Assembly: GCF_031157525.1 (NCBI RefSeq)
Contig: NZ_JAVIXR010000003.1
Span: forward strand, 1-64,000
Direction: 5' to 3'
DNA: 64,000 nt
DNA from: Marinobacter sediminicola
GTDB lineage: Bacteria; Pseudomonadota; Gammaproteobacteria; Pseudomonadales; Oleiphilaceae
The translations under genes and the position numbers were made by a program. The notes under the pieces are model-generated. The model was not told the DNA's origin and ran no database searches. It was given only the letters and a program-made list of their open reading frames with translations. Shown in pieces: positions 26,103 through 33,376 of the stretch. Position 1 is the first letter of the stretch, and every line of letters begins with the position of its first letter.

Positions 26103-27149
26103 TCAGTTGACGAGGCGCGAATAGATAACGGCACGGTTCTTTTTGGCACGAGGCGGCAGACGGCTATAGGCTTCCGAGTTGTCGAGTGCTTCCCCTCTTG
26201 GATAGATAACCTCGTCATCTCTGAAGCTCCCGGGCAGCAAGGCTTCGGCAGCCTGATTCGGGGTTGCATAATAGACATACTGGGCCAGCCGCGCGGCAAT
26301 CTCAGGCTCATTGAGAAAATCGATGAACCGCTTGGCATCCGCTTTTCTGGTGGAGGCTCGGAGTACCCCCAAATAATCAGTCCAGATATTGCTACCTTCC
26401 TCAGGGAGTACAAACACAACATCGTCACTGTGTTCCTGCAACATACGAGTGTCGCCGTTGTACATCATGCTCATGACAACCTGGCCGGATAGCAGGGCAG
26501 AGTCCTCATTCAGGGAAATGTAGCGATAGGTTTCGACCGCTGGTGCCTGTGCATGCAGAAGCGCTTCCGCTTCTCTCAGCTCTTGCCTGTCAGTGCTATT
26601 AAGCGAGTAGCCCAGCGCCTTGAGCGCTACGCCAATCATATCCGCGCTGTCGCCGATCATGGCGATTTTGCCCTGTAGCTCTGCCACCGGCTGCAACAGG
26701 TCCATCCAGCTTGTCACCTCGAAGGGAACCAGATCTTTACGGTAGACAATGCCGAGTGTTCCCCAGAAATAAGGCACACCATACTCTTCGGCTTTTTCAA
26801 ACGCGGAGCGCCAACGCGGGTCCACATGCACCAGATTGGGAATGCTGGATTCACCAAGAGGTTCGAGCCAGCCGCGCTTGGCCAGAATTCGGATGGACGC
26901 CCCATTGATGAGCACAACATCAAAGCCCTTGCCTTCCGTTTCAAGCAGCAGTTCGTCCCTCGAGGTATCGGAATCGAAATAGCTTTGCTTTACTGCGATG
27001 CCCGTGCGCTGCTCAAATTCCTCGAGAATCGCAGGGTCCATGTAATCCTGCCAGTTGAGGAACACCAGTTCCCTTGATTCAGCGGCCTGGGCAAACACTG
27101 CAGTGGCGACCAAACAAAGCGTTAGCCATAGAGGTTTTCTTGAGCGCAT
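26103..27149 (-). CDS. PotD/NspS-like periplasmic polyamine-binding protein
   Basis: A 348-residue protein with a signal peptide ending AVFAQA. The spermidine/putrescine-binding core is clear: ELVFLNWQDYMDPAILEEFE, KGFDVVLINGASIRILAKRG, GVPYFWGTLGIVYRKDL and SGQVVMSMMYNGDTRML. No polyamine permease or ATPase genes are near, but a GGDEF-EAL gene is 15 bases downstream, so it is probably a signalling receptor rather than a transport component, as for NspS. ATG 27149 is preferred over GTG 27161, which lies within the likely ribosome site GGGAAAG. Confidence 0.87.
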   Translation of the reverse strand: MRSRKPLWLTLCLVATAVFAQAAESRELVFLNWQDYMDPAILEEFEQRTGIAVKQSYFDSDTSRDELLLETEGKGFDVVLINGASIRILAKRGWLEPLGESSIPNLVHVDPRWRSAFEKAEEYGVPYFWGTLGIVYRKDLVPFEVTSWMDLLQPVAELQGKIAMIGDSADMIGVALKALGYSLNSTDRQELREAEALLHAQAPAVETYRYISLNEDSALLSGQVVMSMMYNGDTRMLQEHSDDVVFVLPEEGSNIWTDYLGVLRASTRKADAKRFIDFLNEPEIAARLAQYVYYATPNQAAEALLPGSFRDDEVIYPRGEALDNSEAYSRLPPRAKKNRAVIYSRLVN

Positions 27150-27249
27150 ATTCTTTCCCACCGTCTACAGTCAACAACGCATACTGTCCGCCCTGTGCCA
27201 CGAACCAACCTTCGACAATGCTACAGGATTCGTTGGCTTCCATCCCCTG

Positions 27250-29667
27250 CTATGGGCAACTTGCTTGCACACCCTCTACCTTCACGGTTCCACTCACGCC
27301 TTCCCAGGCTCCACCAGGGCTGGCGACACCTTTGGTTCTGAGGCGATAGCTGCCCGGAGCCAAATTGCGGGGTAGTTTCCAGCTAACCGTGGCTTCCGAG
27401 GCTCCGGTGAAGGGCAAATCCAAAGGCATGGGCGGCAAATACTCGGGGTGCCATGTGTACAGCAGGTCCGGATAGCGATCGGTGGCAATCACCGCCCAGC
27501 GGCCATCGTCATCAAGCTTTTCAGCAAACGCGTAACTGTCGTTAAGCATCAAATCGTTGCGAGGGTGGCTGGCCTGAAACCGGGCTGCAATCTGATCGCC
27601 AGGTGCCGCCTGGGCGGGAACATCCTCGATCAACGCACCAAAACCCTGGGCGCCGGGGCGGTCACCCGCTATGTAAGGAGGCCTGCGCAACATCGGAGTG
27701 ACATCCGGATAAGCCGGGCCCTCTGGCAAAGCCGTTCCTTCCGCCATCGAGACCGCCAGCTTTCTCAGCTCCTGAGTAACAGCGGCCAGACTCCAGGGGC
27801 CAAATACTGTCGACGCGCCTTCGTATTGCTGGCTGGCGTATTCTTCCCGGGTGGTCAGGTAGTGGTTGTAGCCATTCGACAAACCGGCGATGACCACCGT
27901 GTCCACACCCACCGGCACCAGCTCTTCCAGTACCATCGCCCGTATGCGCCGGGCAGAGGTAGTGGTCAGCTCCCATGGCAGGCCAACCATGGCGAGATTA
28001 CCGATACGCAACACCTGAAACGGCTGCACCGCCGGTTCGAGATTGAGGGTCAATCCGAACAGCTTGCCCAGCGTTCCAGACAATCCATCGAATACCTCCC
28101 CGGCATTGGTGAACATCAGCACCGGCTTTTCAGCGTGGCAGCCCAACCCCAACCCAGGCAGTTGCTGCGTTTTACACATCAACAAATCCCCGAGAATATT
28201 GAAAGGAAAAGCAGCGCTGGCGATATCAAGGGTCCCGCTGGACTCTGAGGATGGCGAAGTGCTGCACGCAAGCCCTTCACGACTCAAGGGGCCGGGCCCA
28301 TCTTCTGCACCGGCCGGGAAGGACAACCCGAGAGCTGCATTGCAGGTTTGTTTAACTGTCGCATCCAGCTTTGGGGGATGCTGCAGGCTAGCCAGAACCT
28401 GCGCGTCTGTGACGGTGACTTCGTTCATCTGTACGTGCATCAACCGGTAGTCCACACCACCCTCAAGCGGCTGTCCGGCCTGCCAAAGTTCCAGTGCTCT
28501 GGCCAGCTGCTTCGTTCCGGAGATTGCATTGGAATCCATCGGCGTTTCACCGCCACCACGGCGGGGGTCCGGGTGGGGAAATTCGTTGATGAAAATATTA
28601 GGGGAAACATCACCTTCATCGGCCTGGGCAAAGGCGGCTACAAAACTGTCGGTTGCCGGGTCATCTCTGTATTCAGTGCCCATTATTTCTTCAAAACCCA
28701 AGGAGGCGAAGCCCTTAATATCAGAACTGACGTACGGCACCTCAGGCCCCATCACCGTGGGATGCACGCCAAACCAGTTGATGACCCCTACGGCGTTGCC
28801 ATTGCCGCGGCGCAAGTTCAGCTGCACCATGGTCTTGTTAACATCAACCTCTTCGCCCCTCACGTTCAGGTACTGCTGCCGCTCCTGTTCCGGATTCATG
28901 GCATAAGCAGGCCGCGAGCGGTTGATGTTGGTGTTGAGCAGCTCACCCTCTGCCATGGAAATAGGCGCAGGCTGGGGATTGGCTTCAATGTTGCGGTGAG
29001 CACGGGATATGGCGTCTGCAATCCCGCTTACTATGGTTTTGTATACCAGCGAATCGAAGCCCAGATGCAGCGAATTCCCGGCTTCATGATGGGCGTAGCC
29101 GGCAGGGCCATTGTGGGTGTGGGTGGCAGAAAGCATGAGATTGTCTGCGGCATATACGCCCCCCAGCTCCGGGTCCGCAGCCAGCGCTTTGAGCACTCCC
29201 ACCCGAATGCTTCCCCACATCAGGCCGATGTCGGCCGACACGAACATCAGCCGCTTGCCGTTGCAGGGTGATTCCACCGCAAAAGCCCGCGCATAGTGCC
29301 GCTGATGAAGGCCGTGCATAACCTGGCCTGTGTCTTCCCAGCCGGCACCACTTTTCAGCGCCACAGGACCCGTAATATCCGACAGGCCACTGCCAAAGCG
29401 GAACGCTCGATTATCACGGCAAGGCGTTCTTCTGAACTCTGCCGGGATAGCAGGCTTTCGATGACCAGCCGGGTGTGTTGATGGGGCATCCAGACCTGCC
29501 CCAACCTCCCGAAGCGGGCTTTCCATAACACACTGCGCCAACGCCGGGTTCGCGAAGGGTTTTGGGGCCTCCCTGCCCGCAGCATAGGGTGCCACAACCG
29601 AGGCGAAGGCCAGCAAAAATAAAGCGTAAAACCTCACCTTGATGTTGCGAATCACGACTGGCTCCAA
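27250..29667 (-). CDS. Secreted neutral ceramidase
   Basis: An 805-residue protein with an N-terminal signal sequence (ALFLLAFASVVAPYAAG). It has the neutral ceramidase motifs GSGLSDITGPV, ADIGLMWGSIRV, SATHTHNGPAGYAHH (zinc ligands) and EGDVSPN containing the catalytic serine Ser355. A C-terminal Ig-like domain follows (LPLDLPFTGASEATVSWKL-type). It splits the amide bond of ceramides outside the cell. An extra loop (about 460-510, with TSPSSESSGTLDIA) is rich in Ser and Cys. It lies alone on the minus strand with the polyamine genes downstream; no sphingolipid pathway is nearby. Confidence 0.88.
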   Translation of the reverse strand: MEPVVIRNIKVRFYALFLLAFASVVAPYAAGREAPKPFANPALAQCVMESPLREVGAGLDAPSTHPAGHRKPAIPAEFRRTPCRDNRAFRFGSGLSDITGPVALKSGAGWEDTGQVMHGLHQRHYARAFAVESPCNGKRLMFVSADIGLMWGSIRVGVLKALAADPELGGVYAADNLMLSATHTHNGPAGYAHHEAGNSLHLGFDSLVYKTIVSGIADAISRAHRNIEANPQPAPISMAEGELLNTNINRSRPAYAMNPEQERQQYLNVRGEEVDVNKTMVQLNLRRGNGNAVGVINWFGVHPTVMGPEVPYVSSDIKGFASLGFEEIMGTEYRDDPATDSFVAAFAQADEGDVSPNIFINEFPHPDPRRGGGETPMDSNAISGTKQLARALELWQAGQPLEGGVDYRLMHVQMNEVTVTDAQVLASLQHPPKLDATVKQTCNAALGLSFPAGAEDGPGPLSREGLACSTSPSSESSGTLDIASAAFPFNILGDLLMCKTQQLPGLGLGCHAEKPVLMFTNAGEVFDGLSGTLGKLFGLTLNLEPAVQPFQVLRIGNLAMVGLPWELTTTSARRIRAMVLEELVPVGVDTVVIAGLSNGYNHYLTTREEYASQQYEGASTVFGPWSLAAVTQELRKLAVSMAEGTALPEGPAYPDVTPMLRRPPYIAGDRPGAQGFGALIEDVPAQAAPGDQIAARFQASHPRNDLMLNDSYAFAEKLDDDGRWAVIATDRYPDLLYTWHPEYLPPMPLDLPFTGASEATVSWKLPRNLAPGSYRLRTKGVASPGGAWEGVSGTVKVEGVQASCP

Positions 29668-29901
29668 TCACTGCCGTATTTCTTAGCCGGCACAGCATAG
29701 CGCCAGATTGCTGCGATGCATTGACTGCACTGACTCAGGCATTAAAAAAATAACCATATAACAAACGGGAAATTGCGAAAACCACTGCCACAACGTACTC
29801 TAGCCCACTTTTTTGTGTACGGACGCACCATGGGTATCAAGAACGAACGATTACGCTGACAACTGGCTTCCGGCGTTTTACGAGCCTTCCACCTGGAACG
29901 C

Positions 29902-30459
29902 TTGGCAAGCAGATATAGCCGCAGAACCGTGATGGCTGGCTTCAACCTCGTTAATGGTGGGTTAAGCATCGCTCTGGTGTCATTTATCGCGCTGATCACT
30001 CAGGAAGCTTTTATTTTCCCGTCTTTGGGCGCGACTGCTTTTATTCTTTTCTATGTGCCCATGGCTCAACCAGCCTCACCAAGAAACACCCTGTGCGGAC
30101 ATTTAATTGGCGCTTTGATGGGGCTGTTAGCGCTGTATCTGTTTGGCTTACAGGATGCGCCCTCAGCATTTGTCAGCTCTGTGGATTTACCGCGCGTGGG
30201 TGCCGCCGCCGTGTCTTTGGGCTTGACCAGCTGTTTGATGGTTTTACTGAAAGTTGCCCATCCACCCGCAGGCGCCACTGCGCTGATCGTATCTTTGGGG
30301 CTTATGCCCAACCCTTCCCAGTTACCTATTTTGATGGCAGGTGTACTTGTGTTACTGGTGCATGCGTTCTTGATGAACCGCCTGTCGGGCATTCCCTACC
30401 CGCTGTGGTCATCTGATGCGGCTGGGCCAGCACTGTCCCTAAGCCCCGAAAGGCCGTAA
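29902..30459 (+). CDS. HPP-family integral membrane protein, 5' end doubtful
   Basis: A 185-residue membrane protein with four hydrophobic segments. The HPP signature is seen in FIFPSLGATAFILFYVPMAQ, ASPRNTLCGHLIGALMGL and AHPPAGATALIVSLG. Some HPP proteins are nitrite carriers; the role here is unknown. The open frame continues upstream to 29860 with plausible coding sequence (LRAFHLERLASRYSRRTV), and an in-frame ATG is at 29830 (MGIKNERLR), but TGA 29857 separates them. So the gene may start at TTG 29902 or ATG 29932, or the first codon may be ATG 29830 with a nonsense codon. There is no strong ribosome site at the later starts. Confidence 0.75.
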   Translation: MASRYSRRTVMAGFNLVNGGLSIALVSFIALITQEAFIFPSLGATAFILFYVPMAQPASPRNTLCGHLIGALMGLLALYLFGLQDAPSAFVSSVDLPRVGAAAVSLGLTSCLMVLLKVAHPPAGATALIVSLGLMPNPSQLPILMAGVLVLLVHAFLMNRLSGIPYPLWSSDAAGPALSLSPERP

Positions 30460-30655
30460 TAGAGCCATAGCACGGGCATAGTAAGGGCACAGCACGGCCA
30501 CCGCACACCACGCTTAACGCGTCCACACCCCCGCTTATCGAACTTGATGGCGACGGTTTTTTGGCTCAAAAAGTAACCAAATAGCGCCATATTTTACACC
30601 ATTTAACACGCTTGCCCGATAGGATTGCATCATCCAAATACCCCGGAGATGCACA

Positions 30656-32122
30656 ATGTCCTTCCTTACAAGCTCACGCTCAAGCCTCTTTATCATCGCG
30701 CTGAGCTCACTCCTTACCGCCTGTGGTGGTGGCGATTCTTCAGCCCCATCACCTCAAACACCCAACTCATCGGTGACCACGCCCGGTGACAACAACACCC
30801 CGGAAGAAACCCCGGAGCAGAAGTTTTGGGTAGAAGGTTATGCCGTTAAAGGAGCTGTGAACGGTGGGCTTATCTCGATCTGGCATCACGAAGCCGACGC
30901 TATGGTCAGCACTATGCATAGCAACTGGGTAAAAATCGGTGACACCGTCAGAACCAACGAAAATGGTGGATTCCGGATCTCAGTACCTGAGGCCTATTCA
31001 GCTGAGCCGTTAAAGGTGATTCTGCAGTCAGATACTGAAACCCTCATGCGCTGCGATGCCCAACCTTCGTGTAAAACACCTTCTGGAGTCAGCGTCAGCT
31101 TTGGCGAATGGTTCTGGCCGGGTAACAACCTGGAGCTGAAATCCCTTGTAGTGCCGTCCAATGCCAACGAAGGTGTTGTCTTAACACCACTGGTAACTCT
31201 GGCATTTGAAAAGTTTCTCAAGTCATCGGATCACAGCGTTTCCCGGTTCACGGAATTGCTTCGCGATCAGGAAGAGCACTTTGGCCTTGGTGCGGGCGCC
31301 TTGCTGAAGAAGCCAATGGACCTTGCAGCCGCAGATTTGAGCAGCATTCAAGCCCAGGACCTGAAAACCGCCTTGTTGAACATTGCCTTTCTTAGCCTGG
31401 TAGACGGACAAGAATGGAAGACACTGGGCGATGTTCTCGGTGCTGCCAAAGAGGTTTCTGAACCCAATGGTGACCTGCCGCTAAGCGCCGGAGAGAATCT
31501 GGACCTGAGCGTTGAGCTGCTAACTGTCGCAGCCATTGTGCAGGCCGATCTACTATGGGACGTGCTGAAAGGAGCTGGCGTTAAAGATGCGGTTATGGAC
31601 AACACCCTTGCAAGCCTCGAACAAACCCTGGGCTCCACAATGCCGACAGCTCCGCCAGCGCCGGAACCCGTTCCTGACCCGACACCTGAGCCAGCGCCAG
31701 AGCCAATGCCAGAGCCAGCTCCCGAGCCTGAGCCAACGCCAGAACCCGAGCCGACGCCTGAACCCACCCCAGGGCCCGAGCCAACACCTGAGCCTGAGCC
31801 AGCTCCGACTCCTGAGCCACAGCCAGAGCCAACTCCGGAGCCGATAACGGGTAACGCAACAATGAGCTGGAATGCGCCTGCGACCCGCGTAAACGGAGAA
31901 GCACTGGCCATGGGTGAAATTGACAAGTACATCGTTAAATACGGCACAGAAGAAAGTGTTGATGACAGAACGAATGAAATCACTGTAGAAGACGGTCAAG
32001 CGATGGAATACCAAGTCGCCGGCCTTACCGAGGGTACCTGGTATTTCGCAATGAAAACCGTAGATACCAATGGCCTTGAAAGCGACTGGTCCGTTTCTGT
32101 AAGCAAAACGATTTCCCGGTAA
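30656..32122 (+). CDS. Secreted lipoprotein with Pro-Glu repeat spacer and C-terminal FN3-like domain
   Basis: A 488-residue lipoprotein with lipobox LLTACGGG. The N-terminal part (about 55-320) begins [20 protein letters not shown], a form seen in carboxypeptidase-like regulatory domains, and is otherwise unrecognised. Residues about 334-398 are almost entirely Pro-Glu-Thr repeats, an extended spacer. The C-terminal part ([20 protein letters not shown] to [19 protein letters not shown]) resembles a fibronectin type III fold. The arrangement suggests a surface-exposed protein held away from the outer membrane. CGGAG is six bases upstream of ATG 30656. Confidence 0.78.
   Translation: MSFLTSSRSSLFIIALSSLLTACGGGDSSAPSPQTPNSSVTTPGDNNTPEETPEQKFWVEGYAVKGAVNGGLISIWHHEADAMVSTMHSNWVKIGDTVRTNENGGFRISVPEAYSAEPLKVILQSDTETLMRCDAQPSCKTPSGVSVSFGEWFWPGNNLELKSLVVPSNANEGVVLTPLVTLAFEKFLKSSDHSVSRFTELLRDQEEHFGLGAGALLKKPMDLAAADLSSIQAQDLKTALLNIAFLSLVDGQEWKTLGDVLGAAKEVSEPNGDLPLSAGENLDLSVELLTVAAIVQADLLWDVLKGAGVKDAVMDNTLASLEQTLGSTMPTAPPAPEPVPDPTPEPAPEPMPEPAPEPEPTPEPEPTPEPTPGPEPTPEPEPAPTPEPQPEPTPEPITGNATMSWNAPATRVNGEALAMGEIDKYIVKYGTEESVDDRTNEITVEDGQAMEYQVAGLTEGTWYFAMKTVDTNGLESDWSVSVSKTISR
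31655..31845 (+). repeat. Pro-Glu coding repeat in the surface lipoprotein
   Basis: About 190 bases of diverged tandem codons for PEP, TPEP and APEP units (for example CCAGAGCCAGCTCCCGAGCC). The units are more diverged than those in tonB. They encode a stiff periplasmic or surface spacer and could vary in length between strains. Confidence 0.75.
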
Positions 32123-32134
32123 CTCCGGGAAATC
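32110..32134 (+). other. Hairpin spanning the lipoprotein stop codon
   Basis: GATTTCCCGG (32110-32119) pairs exactly with CCGGGAAATC (32125-32134), with TAACT as loop; the stop TAA is in the loop. No T-run follows, so it is not a standard terminator. It lies between convergent genes and may block 3' exonuclease in both transcripts. Confidence 0.55.
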
Positions 32135-32144
32135 ACCCTTAGCC

Positions 32145-33224
32145 TCAGTTGGAGAGCCGGTCTTTTACACTTGGATCCTCTCCGGCCTGAAGCTGCTCAA
32201 GGCTTCTCTCATGCCGAAAAGCCGTTGGTGTAGTGTTCATGATTTCGCGAAAGGCACGATTGAAGGAGCTGAGGGTTCGGTACCCCACATCCAGGGATAT
32301 GTTGAGCACAGGCTCTTCTGGCGTATCGATCAGGCGGTTCGAAGCCTCCGCGATCCGAAGGTGGTTGATGTAATCACTGAAGTTACGATACCCGAGCTTT
32401 TGATTAATCAAACGGCGTACTCGGTACTCCGGAATACCCAGAGCATCTGCCAACTGTTTTAACGCCAGTTTTTCCCTCTTGTAGAACCCGCCGTTCATAA
32501 GCTCTTCCAGTTTTAACCCATCATCACTATCCACTTGCCGTGGCGCATCAACCAGAGCGCAAGCTTCCGGTTCCGGCTGTTGTTCACATTCAACCGACTG
32601 CTCGCTTGGCGTCAGTTCCAGCAATACATCACGGGACGAAATAATGCAGAACAGAATCGCCAAGGATGCCAAACCCACAATCATGCCTCTGGTCGCCTCA
32701 GGGTAGATACCAAAATTCAGGCTGATGGTTGCAGTACCTACTGCACTGCCCAAAATCAGCAACAGCGCCAAGCGAAGTTTTCTGCGCGCTTCAACCAGAT
32801 CGTTACGCCAATGGCGAACCACATAGATTACGCCATGCAGCACAACCACATACTCAAACCACTGCCCCAATTTCAGCCCCAAAAACACACCCAAATCAGA
32901 CCAGTGCCCAGCCTCTATGAAAGGAGTGGATAACGCGGGGGCAGCAAAGCTGTATAGGGCCATTGCGCCCCATACGCTCAATAATCGTGGGCGCGACGCA
33001 AAGACAAGCTGACAAAGCACCCAGAACAAAGCGGGCAGCGCGGTTTGAAGATCAGAGGTTAGCCAGCGCCAGTGAGCCGGAGCGAGCGGATCCATAAGGT
33101 ATGCGACTGATGCGAGGATGATCAGAATAAAAACTTTCCCTACGCGCAAGTGCCGGAAGTCTCGCCAGGAAATCAGGAACAGAGCAGCCAGAGAACCAAA
33201 ACCGAACCCAGTGAGCGCGAGCAA
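32145..33224 (-). CDS. Membrane-anchored AraC-family regulator
   Basis: A 359-residue protein with about seven hydrophobic segments in the first 205 residues (for example VGKVFILIILASVAYLM and LQTALPALFWVLCQLVF) and an AraC DNA-binding domain at the C-terminus: LKQLADALGIPEYRVRRLIN, then YINHLRIAEASNRLI and YRTLSSFNRAFREIMNTTP. It probably senses a membrane signal and acts on DNA from the membrane. It is closely related to the protein at 60966-61991, which has the same layout and nearly the same C-terminal helices. Convergent with the Pro-Glu lipoprotein gene; target unknown. Confidence 0.87.
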   Translation of the reverse strand: MLALTGFGFGSLAALFLISWRDFRHLRVGKVFILIILASVAYLMDPLAPAHWRWLTSDLQTALPALFWVLCQLVFASRPRLLSVWGAMALYSFAAPALSTPFIEAGHWSDLGVFLGLKLGQWFEYVVVLHGVIYVVRHWRNDLVEARRKLRLALLLILGSAVGTATISLNFGIYPEATRGMIVGLASLAILFCIISSRDVLLELTPSEQSVECEQQPEPEACALVDAPRQVDSDDGLKLEELMNGGFYKREKLALKQLADALGIPEYRVRRLINQKLGYRNFSDYINHLRIAEASNRLIDTPEEPVLNISLDVGYRTLSSFNRAFREIMNTTPTAFRHERSLEQLQAGEDPSVKDRLSN

Positions 33225-33336
33225 AGCGAACCCCTCGATTATTGATGTTATTATTTTTTATCAAGTATAGGAGGAATTCAGGGGATTGTGCGTCGACTGG
33301 TTTGCAGCCTTGAAAGCGGCAACAGCAGATGGAACA

Positions 33337-33370
33337 GCCGCCCGCCCGTCATTGGTGACGAACGGGCGGC
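33337..33370 (-). terminator. Stem-loop after the M19-like gene
   Basis: GCCGCCCG (33337-33344) pairs with CGGGCGGC (33363-33370), and an inner GTCA/TGAC stem (33349-33352 with 33356-33359) lies within. Read on the minus strand it comes seven bases after the stop of the 965-residue gene. No T-run follows, so termination may be weak or Rho-assisted; confidence is limited. Confidence 0.5.
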
Positions 33371-33376
33371 TATCAA

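Noticed and set aside
28348-29271. A 307-codon open frame on the plus strand over the ceramidase gene.
   Set aside because: Shadow of the ceramidase coding strand; composition is Arg/His/Cys-rich and unlike a real protein.
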